NCBI RefSeq assembly: GCF_000264905.1
Contig: NW_006763145.1
Location: forward strand, 65,261 to 129,260
DNA from: Stereum hirsutum FP-91666 SS1
Taxonomy: Eukaryota; Basidiomycota; Agaricomycetes; Russulales; Stereaceae
Length of the DNA stretch: 64,000 nucleotides
Direction of reading: 5' to 3'
Part shown: positions 38,310 through 49,742 of the stretch, in pieces
How positions within the stretch are numbered: position 1 is the stretch's first letter
Layout: each line of letters begins with the position of its first letter
Notes under the pieces: generated by a model
Database searches by the model: none
Told to the model about the DNA's origin: nothing
Seen by the model: the letters and a program-made list of their open reading frames with translations, nothing else
Translations under genes and position numbers: made by a program

Positions 38310-40962
38310 TTAAAGCTCGTCGGTTCTCTTTGATATCTGTTCTACCCCTTGAGATTTTTCGAACCCCAATAAATCCTGTCGAATAATCTCCGAACCCTGA
38401 GCATTGGAGATTAGCAAGAATTCGCATGTTGCACAATCTTACAACATACCTTCTCTGCGAGGGCGTAGACCGCCGCCTGGATAGGAGCACCGACGGTCAT
38501 CGGGATGACACCCGCATCGATGATCCGTACATTCTGCGTGCCATATACCTTGAGCCTGGGGTCGACGACGCCTGTAGTAAGGGAATCAAATCATCGTATG
38601 CTCGTGTCGATAGAATATAAAGACTTACCTCCTAGCTCCCGGGATGCCATTGCAGTGGTACCTGAAGGACGAAGCCAATCTTCAGGTGAGTTTGTTATGA
38701 TGTAATGTAATCGCTGAGAAATATACCCATCGGGTGTGCCATTGACTTGTATCACGATTAAATGAGTCGATTTGGTTGTCAGTATGTATCAAGATTTGAG
38801 TACGAAATAACGAAGACTTACCCAGACAGTCGATTTGATCCAGGAAGCCCACTCGTCAGGATCCTCCAATTCTGCAGGTGGAGTAACGAGTTCGTCGATG
38901 AGACTCGCGACAGGCTCAGCGCTCACCCACTTCCGGATGAAGCGCATGCCTTCGACTTGGAGATCCAGGTCTGTACTCCGACGGTTCAAGTAGTGGTCAG
39001 ATAGTTACTATGTTCGAGAGGACGTGCGACGTACCCCAAGGAATTGACAGGAACGCATTATTAATCAAGGGAGGCGACATTGGGTCCGAGTTGTTAATAT
39101 GCTAATCGGACGCACACGCAACAGAGAATCAGAAACGCATTGAAATAGACGCAAAAAGTAACGGCTTACCACGGTACCTCTTGAGAACTGGTGCTAGATA
39201 ATAGGAGATGTTGGCAAGTAGACTGGTTACCGAATCGTGAAGCAATGACAGACGTACTAACTGGAAGCCAATGATGGTAATATAGCTGGTGTTTGGCTGT
39301 GGTAGACTCGCCATCGCCCCGTGCGGCACCACAGCGGGCATAAAGCATGGAACATCATCTCTAAGGAGCACCTTCTTCATGACATCGTATTGAGCACGTT
39401 GAAGCGGTGTCAATGGCGTTCGATACAGAGCGCTATTTAACTGCGAGCGCATTCTCGCATACTTCTCGCTAGTTAGGATGTCCTTGCAAGGCCACCCACC
39501 AGTGATTGACGGAGTGTACGTGAAAGCACCGGTATGAGAGGCATAACTGAAGTAGAAGTAAGCAGAAGTAATTGAAAAAGGGATGTTTGGAGCTTACTAA
39601 AGCTGTTTGTGCTTCGCCAAGTAGGTTTCGTTGAAGGTAAGCCCGTCTATAAGACATGCGTCAGAAAAAGCGCGCAATACCATGATTTGTAGAGCTTACC
39701 CAACGTTTCAACATGATCTTTTACCTTGAAGTCAGAGATACTGACGGGATGATCCATGAGGTTCTCTCCGATCCCAGGTAGATCCAGCTTGACCGGGATG
39801 TCAAGACTTCTCAGAAGCGATGCGTTCCCAATGCCAGAGAGCTCAAGCAGCTGAGGTGTTTTGAGCGAGCCTGGTCCACAGAGGTCAGTCGTCCATCAAT
39901 TGTGAGAAAGCATGATATGCTACGCACCTGCAGATAAAATAATTTCACGAGTGGCAGTGGCAGTATACGTCTTTCCATCTACGATGTACTGGACACCACG
40001 AGCCATGAGTCCGGCCCTGTCGACTGTATCGTCGAATACAATGGCGCTAGCTGTGGCGTTTGTCAGAATCACCAGGTTCGGCCGCATCTTCACCTCTTCG
40101 TTGAGGTAGGCACTTGCCGCATAAGCTCGTTTCCCAGATTGAGTGTCTAGCGTACGGGGTATACCGGCCCGAGGGAGGTAGTTCATAATGCCAGAATCTG
40201 GCGCATCGTTGAACGGATACCCCATAGTGGCGCTGGACTTCATGAGGGCGTCATCAACCCCGGAGACGTAGCTGTTATAACTGATGGAAAGTGGGCCATG
40301 CTGCCCATATTCAGCTGGCTTTGTTAATAAGGTGTCGGAAGTTGTGGCGGACGTCAAAGCCGTCCAGTTTTCGGACCGTTTGAAAAATGGTAGTAGAGCG
40401 TCGAAAGTCCAGTCGTCCCCGTTCCCAAACGAAGCTCCCCACGCATCATAGTCTGTCCGGGAACCGCGTTGCCAGGCCATGGCATGCAGTGCAGAGGACC
40501 CACCGAGTACTTTACCACTATGGGATAGCAAAGCGATATATATGGCACGTCGATGAAAGAAACAATTAAAGGTGCGTACCGTGGGTAACCGATGATGCGT
40601 CCGTCCAATGCAGGCTGTGGGACAGTCTGATACATCCAATCGTACTTCGGGTTTCCCACTGTCGAAGCCGATGAATTGCCTAAGAATATGTTGGCGCCGT
40701 AAGGAATGTCGATGAGAGGGTCGCCTTCCGATGCAGACCAGCCGGCGTCGATGACTCCAACGCGTAATGGAGTCGTATCGAGCGATCTCGGTGCTGAGAG
40801 CCTATTCGCTACAACGAGCCCTGCCGTCCCTCCGCCTACAATTATGACGTCGAACTCAGTTGCCGCAAAAGATACAGATGTGGATGGGTTTGTTATGGAG
40901 TAGGGTCTAAATAGCGGTAGAAATGTTGCGAGAATCCAGCGCACAGAGTCCAGATATTGCAT
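38310..40962 (-). CDS. GMC oxidoreductase 3 (paralogue of GMC1)
   Basis: FAD-dependent GMC enzyme. It starts [18 protein letters not shown], a hydrophobic leader. It then carries [57 protein letters not shown] and signature 2 [13 protein letters not shown]. Later exons give [27 protein letters not shown] and [17 protein letters not shown] (first catalytic His). The position of the second catalytic residue reads [12 protein letters not shown], again Pro as in GMC1. The last exon ends SKRTDEL. Shared motifs and matching intron positions show that GMC1 and GMC3 are duplicates. Upstream (41170-42240) lies one copy of the large inverted repeat. It is probably secreted or in the endomembrane lumen, oxidising an alcohol, but the altered catalytic position leaves activity open. 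Confidence 0.85.
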
Positions 40963-41169
40963 GATAGCGAAGGTGGAAGACTTCAAGCCGCTACTAGGAC
41001 AAGTGGGATTCTGGGGCAATAAAAGATACTCAGCGGCGTTGAGTAGACTCCAGAAAGAAATGATGCATAGACGCAACCGCATGATGTGCTTAATCATTTT
41101 AGGGTATTCGGATACTAGGTTCATCAAGTATGAGTAATGACCGAAAGAGTAGCAGTATCCGACCTGTAC

Positions 41170-42240
41170 GCATCAGACTTCAACAAAAAGGAGTAATTGC
41201 TTGCAAGTACTGTACGGCAGTATTGTGCGTACCGGTACTAGCTGTTGGCCAACTTGGGGAACAGTAAACTGTGGATTCCAATGTTCCCAATCAGACCAAT
41301 CATTGATAGAATGCTGATGGGGATCGAGATTCATGAGGCATTGTTGTGAATACGGGGTGTGGACCACAGCAAGGGGGTGTAGACTCTACAGGGCTATGGC
41401 TGCTTGGACGACGTCCCAAAGAGGATGAAGGTCCACGTTTGCCCGATTGAGTTGACTTATCGCAAATTGCCGGACATCTCAGGATGGCGTCAAAGATAGT
41501 TCAAGTCCAAGGGACCTCACCGAGTAGCCCTCCATTTACATCCTCCTCGGAGCTGGGATGTCCAGGTCACAGGTTCTGTCAACTGATATGCTTGCTGGTG
41601 AGTTCAAACCATCCACGTTACTACTTTTACTGTAGAAGTTCTACGCCCTTGAGCTCGTCCTCGGTTCACCAGGGTCGACGAACCGAACCTTGCCTGGGGG
41701 ACTGTCCACCGTCCACCCCAGAATATATATCTCCCTCTGAAAGTTTCTTGACAAAAAAACCACCCAATGAGGGTAACCGTCCTCTGTCCTCCAAGGTCGA
41801 CGAACCTCGAACGGGGACAGGTTTAAATTTGATTAGGAAGGACGTTACGCGAGCATGGGAACGAACTTAAGGTCGTAGTAACACTACGGTTCTAGCGTAT
41901 GGCGATGTGGGTCAGTGACATCACGTCAGACTAAAAGATACGGCGAATAACTGCTTGTGCGCCGCAACTCGTGTGCGCTCACGCTATACATCAGTTTGAT
42001 CCCATTTGTAATGAAAAACAAAATAGTGTCAAGACCGGTATCAAATATTCTCGGATCTCTGCTCACGCCGATAGTGGATAGTATCCAATTATGCAATCCA
42101 CTGGCATGTCTATGTATCACCGACTCGCTTGGTCTCAGCTGAACACTCCCAGACACAGCTGACTGCGAAGCTAAAGAAAGATAGCCCTGAATCCTCCAGC
42201 CACGATGCGATAGGAGAGGGTCAGCTCACTTCAGGAACTA
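41170..42240 (+). repeat. Large inverted repeat, copy A (upstream of GMC3)
   Basis: Read on the plus strand, this matches the reverse complement of about 56140-56915 with clear similarity over nearly its whole length. Landmarks in order are CGCATCAGACTTC, TACGGCAGTATTG, GAGTTGACTTATCGCAAAT, ACATCCTCCTCGG, GTCAACTGAT, GGCGATGTGGGTCAG, AAAGATACGGCGA, CGATAGTGG and ATGCGATAGGAG. A translated frame also conserves ALTLYI and similar words. Copy A carries a 265-nt insertion that B lacks. The GMC3-proximal edge is about 210 bp from the GMC3 start. Confidence 0.8.
41636..41900. mobile_element. 265-nt insertion inside inverted repeat copy A
   Basis: Copies A and B align on both sides of this stretch (CTACTGTAG-like on the left, GGCGATGTGGGTCAG on the right), but the 265 nt between exist only in A. 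It contains two partial copies of a GGTCGACGAACC motif about 130 nt apart. No convincing terminal inverted repeats or target-site duplication are visible, so it could equally be a deletion in B. Confidence 0.4.
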
Positions 42241-42399
42241 CCTCAGTTGCGTGACAGATGCTACCAAAATCATAGTTCACTTGTGTCCTGCAGCTGCTAG
42301 TGGTATAGACACACTCTCCTGCTGATAAACTCGTCCGCATATTGCAAGGGCTTGAGCACGTAGCAGCCATCGGCCGAGTTTGAGCCTCGCTCAGAGCTC

Positions 42400-42800
42400 A
42401 TTCAGCTTTCCCGAACTGCTACCGGTACTCTGATCTACTTGTGGTTTGCCGGGCTGGTGGGGAGTTAACAGCTCAGTGGAGCTTTATGCGATGGTTTGTG
42501 GTCGCTCGGTCCATGAATAAGTTGCTTATGTCTCCTTCCGAACAGCACGGAAACTTGTAAAATGTGTTCAAGGAATCTGGCCGTGTATTCCCTAACTAAT
42601 CTGCGTCTTGGGGAGCAAATCAGAGCATATACTCCATCATGCTTCGAAGCTAGAGCTCAGATAACAAACTGGGAAGGCTCTTATTCATGCAGCTATTGGT
42701 CCCAAAATACTCTCCGCATTGAGTGGCGTGCTTGACGGCAGAACTAGCATCTTACTCCATTAAACTTTGCTCGCGCCAGAGGAGTCTCAGAGCAACGATA
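42400..42800. repeat. Diverged dispersed repeat, copy 2
   Basis: Same orientation as and related to about 20860-21330. Shared landmarks include TTAACAGCTCAG (TTGACAGCTCAG in copy 1), GTCTTGGG, ATACTCCA and GCTTGACGGCA. Similarity is patchy, so the copies are old. The origin is unknown. Confidence 0.5.
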
Positions 42801-43657
42801 GTATCTGGAGTTGATGGGCGGAAAGAATCCCGCTCGTGCGTCTGATACACCTTCAACAAAAAGACCAGAAGGCCATTTGTAATCTTTACGGACGATACAG
42901 CGCCTTACTAAACGCTGAACCTTTCTCAGAAAACGTATCTGTGGCCTGAATCCGCCCTCTGTGGTAAATCTTGGGATATGATTGCTATTCATGTCCTAGT
43001 GTAGTCAGCGTAGGAGAGCGGTGGTTGACTATTCTTAATCAATGCTGCACCCCTATCATGCCCGCACTGGCAGATGTCGTTGATTCCTCCCCTTTGCGAG
43101 TCATACGACGGGTATTCACACCCGTCAGATCTCAACCCGCAAACTACGGGTTTGCGCCTAGTCGTGCAAAACACTAGACATCGCTGCGTAAACGAGCTTC
43201 GTATTCTCACGAGTGCTCAGGTCTCCACTCGCCCATCCTTGTCGTTTAGTAGCACGCCATCAGAAAAGCCGGTCTTATCCCATCCATTAATGGCACAGAC
43301 CTTCATGCCTCGAACGTTTTCCCAAGGTCATGATTCGGGAGTAGCAATAGAAAACTGTACAACCGACAGTGTAGAAGTTTGAAGCCATTGATGAGACCAG
43401 GTGATGCAGATCGTTCGGGCAATGGGCTCTTCAGCCACTGTGAAATGGGCGCATCGATTTTGCGCCAAAAAAATCCGATCGCATTCCTGGCGGTTTTGTA
43501 TATAGGCAGTCTATGATACGGTGACTTGAAATAACATGTGTGTTATGAGAACTCAGCGACAGACTAACAACAATGGAAATGGACCACATTACAGCAGCTC
43601 GACAAAATTGCATAGTCAGGAAAGGACATGTTTACCACTGAACAGTATCACGTATCA

Positions 43658-44992
43658 TCATAAGAGAGATTGGTCAACAAGTTGTGGACCGACCTCAGCA
43701 GGGCGGACCTTGGGCAAAACCGAAAGCCACCTTGACTTCATGATCTCCATGCCCTTGGTTCCAAAATACCTTTGGCTCTCGAAACTCCACTGGTCGTTAG
43801 CGCGCACCCAGTTCCCCAGACCATAGACATACTCCTTCACCCATCCATCGATCGGCTCTCCCCAAGTGGGCAGCTCGCTCAGCGCGGTGAAGAACTCGCG
43901 CTCGAGTTGCGTATGTCTCTGAGCTACCCAATCCATAGCGCGAGGGACATCGGTATCGAGCTCGTTCATGACAATTCTCACGATGTTATGGGAGTCATCA
44001 CCTCGAGCTTGTTCAATGTTGTATGATACGATGTCCTAGTAAGACAAAGAGTATTAGAGGAAATAGCAAAGTCAAGAGCTGGGTCACATGAAATTTAAGG
44101 GATAGATACTGACATTTCCAAGGCAAAGCATGTCTATCGTGGCCATGCGAAGTCTCTGAAACACCTCGTTCTCGAAGACGTTGTCCGGGATGTCCATGCC
44201 TTGCTCCATGATGACGAACGAGGGCTTCGCTCCGATAGTGTTGCGACGAATGTTAATGTAGCTCTCGATATCACGGATCCTTGCACTGTCCCTGTCTGCG
44301 GCCTGGTCTACGACGGATTCCAAGTATTCATCGAAGGTGTCGATGAAGCGTCGCTGGGAGATCTCACTAGCATAACACATTGCACGTTCCCAGAATCTAA
44401 GTAAAAGAAATAGATAAAATAAGGAATCAGTCAGTCATTGTTGAGCATAGATAAAGTCTCGACGAACTGTCGTGCAATTTCGCCTCCAATCCACTCGTCA
44501 TTTGGACGGGGCTTGTGGGGATTTCTGATGGCGTCCATGACTACGTCCTTCATCTTGCGTACTGTCTCCTCGCCATGTGTGTCTGAATGCTCGTCGATCA
44601 CAAAGAACAGGTTCATCAGATCGCAGCCGCTGCGGCATCTCTCTGTCAAAATCATTGTGGTGAGTCGACCTTTTAGAATCACAATACAAACCTCAAGTAC
44701 CTGGAGTCGCGATCGGGTAGGCCAAACAGGCGAGCAAATCTAGTGGGATTGAGTCGCTGTTAGCAGCGCAATCGACACCTTAACCAGAGAAGGATAATAA
44801 AAATGAATAAATACTAAAGTCGCAACGATCGAACGCATCCTGCGCTTTCGGGCCAAAAGCGCCAAAGCCCTTCGTCCAGGCAGCGGACGCCGCTTTCTCC
44901 TCGGCATAGTGGGGGTTGAGTATACGAGGGTAAGGCCAGCTGGCTAGCGTGTCCGGTATGCAGAACTTATCGGAAACGGGAGAGCGAACCAT
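43658..44992 (-). CDS. Sesquiterpene synthase, delta-6-protoilludene synthase-like
   Basis: Class I terpene cyclase expected to convert farnesyl diphosphate into a protoilludane-type hydrocarbon in the cytosol. The spliced product is about 350 residues, normal for fungal sesquiterpene synthases. It starts [20 protein letters not shown] and carries [17 protein letters not shown], very like basidiomycete protoilludene synthases such as Omp6, Omp7 and Pro1. The metal-binding aspartate-rich motif is DEHSD at residues 89-93, the NSE triad is NDIVSYNIE at 225-233, and an RY pair lies at 314-315. Short introns lie after CDF, after ATPE, after RQ (rejoining RQFWE), and before DIVSYN. All catalytic residues are present. 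It is the presumed committed step of the cluster, flanked by P450 genes. The exact cyclisation product cannot be proved from sequence. Confidence 0.93.
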
Positions 44993-46686
44993 GGCTGGTA
45001 GCTTGCGGGGAGTATGGGGGCTCGAAGTCGCACCTTTATGCCTGACGGCACCTCTCCCATTATGATACCCTTTCTTGAAGCAAAATCATAATAAAAAGCC
45101 CACCCCCAAAAAGAGATACCTTCTGCGCTATCAAAGGCCAGATAACAAGTGCATGGACCATCCCAATGGAGCTATAAGGTGGGCAAACATACCTCACTAC
45201 CTATTCCTCGCCGAAAATGAGGTTGGATCGGAAATTACTCCTGTGATATTTGAATGCAAATTACTTCATTTGAACTATTCGTCAACAATGTCGGAAAGGT
45301 ACCAAATAGAGTATAAAACCGTCCCATCTATCGGTTTGAGGGTTTTGGAAAGAAATACCATCATTAATAAGTAGTCAGAGAGGCCCGATTTCCATCGGGA
45401 AGTAGTGGGCCATCACCTCAACTGGAGAGATATTCCGTGGCATCATTGGATGACTTCCCGTGGCCGTTTAAGATCTTACATAAACAAAAAAAATTCGACC
45501 GAAACAACACTCCCAAGGCTCCGCTGATGGAAAGCCTTTAAGTCAAGTCGACGCGACCTCGTCTTCAATGCAACGATTGGTAGGCCCCTGAGAAAGGGTG
45601 TCGACCCCCCAATACAGGCAAAAATCGCATCCCAGACCAAATATTCTGTACTCCGAGCGGTTTTTGTGCACTACCGCATTCCCGCTTGATCCGAGCACGC
45701 TGCGACGATGTGATGCGTCGTTGCAATCCGCGGGATGGTTTAAGACTTTTCCCTAGCCTTAGTATTTCTATCATGATTCGCTCTCCACTCTAGCGTTTAG
45801 ACCTTGGCTCAAATGCGATGGGAAGCAACCATGGGTATAAAGAAGTAAGATGTCATGCAATCAGGATCTCCTTACCTTGATCGCAAGAGCGAGATATCGG
45901 TGGGCGCAGTTGATCAAACCTTTGTATGACGCCAGACGTTCAAGTATATAGTAGTATAACTACGGTGTGCCTATCAGCACATGACATCTGGTCGTACTGA
46001 GGCCATCCTACCACTTGATGGCCCTCGCAGGTCGGCTTCAGAATTGGGTGTACCTTTCCAGAAACGCGTTGGAGTTGTCCGCGATTTCAATCCGTTTACG
46101 GCTTCAAATGCTAGGAGTTTCCGGGTTCTCGGCTCTGTCATGTGTTCTACGTGGCATCGTTATCCCCATATTAATGAGCTTCTTTCCTTAGGCTTCCATT
46201 GTCGTTGATTGGGGTAAGGATGTGCACCATTGTATCCACCACCGTACTATCCTGACTAAACAACCTAGAACTTTACCAACCAGTTATGCATGGGAAAGGC
46301 CTTTCTGTTGGCAGACACGCAAGACCTGGAGCTTTCATGCCTCCGATTGGACACTTTAGTTCGTGCATGTCATTGATTAGCGGTTCGGAACGCTTGTTAA
46401 TTCCTTTTACTCTTTCAAATACATAGCGAATGATAGAGTATCATGAACTTCCTCAGAAATATCTCCAAGTGCCCGTGGAACAAATTATGTGCATGCTTTC
46501 GAGCAATAACTGGAAAGAAGCTGACCACATCGGGTAGTGACGAAAAACATCACAGTGATAATAATTAATGGGGAAACCCGATCTACGGAACCTTCGGGTG
46601 GATAGGTCTCTTCGCCTTTGATAAGAACAAGCTGCTGCAGCTTGTCCTACTCTCACTTGCTGCTCTCACGACTGAGTCCCTTCACG
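44993..46686. other. Divergent promoter region, terpene synthase and P450-3
   Basis: About 1.7 kb separates the divergently transcribed synthase (-) and P450-3 (+), so both promoters lie here. A small perfect hairpin, CCCGATTTCCATCGGG, occurs near 45388. No gene, RNA or cluster-wide motif was identified. Confidence 0.45.
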
Positions 46687-48769
46687 ATGCTAACCCAGAT
46701 TGCATCTTTCATTCTTTCCCTTGAACAACCCCAGAGAGTCTTCGCTGCGTCGCTCATCGCGGGTGCCCTTCTTTATCGTATGACAAAGTACTATCATAGT
46801 CCTTGGCGATGCCTTCCACCAGGTCCACAAGGAGTTCCACTATTTGGAAATATGTTTCAACTTCGTAGCCAGCAGTGGCTAGCCTTCACCGAGATGAGGA
46901 AAACGTTCGGTGAGATTCTATTCATCTACAGTGATGTACCTTTGACCTTGACAGCGACGCATACCAGGCGACATAATATATCTCAATGTGGCCGGCCAGC
47001 CTTTGATCGTAGTAGGCTCACAGAAAGCTGCAGCGGACCTTCTTGACCGAAGGGCAACCATCCATTCAGACAGGCCTCGCAATATCGTAGCCTCAGAAAT
47101 TATGACGGGTGGCCTTCTGGTGGTGTTCACCCGTTACAGTGACATGTAGGCATACGCCCCATATTTGATGTAATTTTCTGATATTTCTTCCATTATAGCT
47201 GGCGTCGAATGAGGCGCGCCGCCCATGAAGGGCTCAACAAACAAGTCGCACACAAATATCATGCCACACAGGTAACTGAGGCTATAATTCTCGCTGCTGA
47301 CATGATAACCAGACCGGACAATTGGGATGCACATCTCCGACGCGCTGCCGCTTCTGGAATTATGTCAGTTGTATACGATGCGGCCCCTATTTCGTCGGAA
47401 AACGATTCCTCGGTTGTCGCAATCAACGATTTTGTTGCCCGCCTTACACGCGCGGCTTATCCTGGAGCGCATTTTGTGGAGTTTTTCCCGTGGATGAAGC
47501 ACATTCCCAGCCAGTGAGTCTTTCTACCTTTTGCTATGTTTACACTGCGACTGTACATGTACTCCAGGTTCGCAAAGTGGAAGCTTCAAGCCGAAAGAAA
47601 TTACACCTCCGATTCGGCCATGTTCGAAGGCCTATTCGGTCGCGTCCGTGAGCGAATCGTATGTCTTTCTGGATCAAGCCCATTCCCTTCGGCTAACCAT
47701 GTATTTTGACAGTCTCAGGGAGACGAACGTCCAAGTCTTGCAAACACTCTCGTACGAGATGCAACCCGGAACAACCTCAGTGAAAGGGAGAATGCATGGC
47801 TTGCTGGAACCATGTAGTACGTATTTTATTCATTCTGCGCTTCCGACGTGGCTAATAGATTTTAGTGCTGCTGGAGCCGAGACGACATCAGCGGTGATGG
47901 CCTGGTGGATGCTCGCCATGGTTGCCTATCCGGAAACTCAAGATAAGGCGAGGGCAGAGTTGGACAGAGTCGTCGGACGTGACAGGCCACCTGCTTTCGC
48001 CGATATTGACAACTTGCCTTACCTATGTGCCATGGTCTGTTCGAGAAAACGTATCCCATATAATTGCAAGCTGATGTTGTGCTCACTCTCAGGTCAAAGA
48101 GGCATTACGATGGCGCCCTGTGGTAAGTACAATACTGTTTGGTGGTGTGGACATGCCTAACGCGTTGCCTTCAGGACCCCGTTGGACTTCCTCATTACTC
48201 CATGGAGGTGCGTCAGAGATACTACTATATTCTCTACCTTTTGTTGCATCTGATAATCGTGTTGCTCAGGATGACTGGTACAACGGGCATTTCATACCCG
48301 CGGGATCTATCATCATCGCAAATGTATGGCATCTCAATCGCGATCCCGATATCTATGGTGCCGATGCGGCACATTTCAATCCTGCACGCCACCTAGACGA
48401 TGACGGACAGCTAAGGGTGGGGCCAGTCGACACCAAGGACGAAGGTCATGTTACGTATGGATTCGGAAGGAGAATCTGCGTTGGTCGCCATGTTGCCAAC
48501 AACTCGCTCTTCATTGATATGGCAATGATGCTATGGGCATTGAAAATCGAGCCCTACATCGACGGGACTGAGCCTATGTTCGATCTATCGGGATGCATCG
48601 AGGACGGGCTTGTTGTGTGAGTAAAGACTTGTACTCTTCGCTCCAAATGATAGCTGACAGTGAGTTCTACAGGCGCCCCATCCCGTTCAAGGTCAAGATC
48701 ACATCCAGATCTCAGGAAGTTGCGTCGTTTTTAGAGCAGGAGAGAGCTACACTCTTACGACAATTATAA
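46687..48769 (+). CDS. Cytochrome P450-3
   Basis: Microsomal P450, same subgroup as P450-1, -2 and -5. The start MLTQIASFILSLEQ leads into an anchor (VFAASLIAGALLY) and hinge LPPGPQGVPLFGN. It continues with DIIYLNVAGQP, WRRMRRAAHEGLNKQV, YPGAHFVEFFPWMKHIP, AAGAETTSAVMAWW (I-helix), KEALRWRPVDPVGLPH (ExxR), HFNPARH and the haem loop YGFGRRICVG. The last exon starts RPIPFKVKI and ends LLRQL. About twelve exons join in frame; no defects are seen. As the P450 directly divergent from the synthase it is the best candidate for the first oxidation of the hydrocarbon, an inference from position only. Confidence 0.9.
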
Positions 48770-49742
48770 TGGTTACATGTCGCTTTCCTGTGAGTAGCAA
48801 GTGCGAAAGACATTGTCAAGGAACTAATATTTGATCGTGATTTCGAGGTTCTTTGCTTGTAAAGGCTTCGTTGCTGCCTCCCCGAATTGCTCGCCCCTAA
48901 TTTGTCAGCGCTATGGACGAACAACTTCACTTGTTCTCGCACCGTTTTCTGCTTATTAACTAGCTAGTTATGACTCACTCTCATGCCGCCTTTCTTTTCA
49001 CTACCTGTTCATGTTCTCCGTACGAATAAATTTTTGATTGACTTTCATCATATGCATCTCAAGCTTTGTTTCTATGTGATATAATGCTGAAGTTCGCAGT
49101 AGTGCACGTCGCTTATTGCCTCGAGTAGGCCGGGTTTGACAAATACACGGATTCGTGCCTCAATATTCGACGTACTGCAGCCTGTCCTTGATACCACAGA
49201 AGCACTTGCGGGAGACAGTCCCATATACCGATACTAATTGTCGGAAAATAGTTCCAAGCTCCGCTGATGTAAATGTCTTACGAATATGCCTCTTCACTGG
49301 CGCATCCTGTTTGCCCTGCGAGTCGCACTTATGCCAAGTCCTCTACCCGACAACTCGTCCGATATCACATTGAACTCCACCTGGGACTAAGTTAATCAAT
49401 GCGTACGAACGGTGCTAGCGCACCGGCATCATTACGTCTCTGATATGGGTAGACCTGCACACAGACTCTCATAGTCTTGTGAGCGTCAGATACCGAACGT
49501 GCGTGCTAACGCATCTGCCCACATAGTTGTTCTCGCCTGCGCAGGTCTTTGTGGTCTCACCTTGTGATGGACTTGAGACCTATCACCTCCGTAGACCGGT
49601 CGCATTGACTACGACGGCATCATGCATCTTCCGGGAATAGAGTCGAGTACCTGACGGTCTGACTAACCTCTAATCACAGCGATGAATAACTTAAGACAGA
49701 CCAGGAGTCGTCAGAAGTCGTCTCTCTATCCGCAAACTAATC
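48770..49742. other. Intergenic, no gene supported
   Basis: About 1 kb between P450-3 and P450-4, both on the plus strand. It presumably holds the P450-4 promoter. No repeat or RNA was recognised. Confidence 0.45.

Larger units (their letters stand above)
40963..43657. other. Repeat-rich intergenic region between GMC3 and terpene synthase
   Basis: This 2.7-kb interval contains repeat copy A (41170-42240) with an insertion, the dispersed repeat copy 2 (42400-42800) and two adjacent short hairpins near 43107-43152. No gene is supported. The left part should include the GMC3 promoter and the right part the 3' end of the terpene synthase transcript. Confidence 0.5.
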
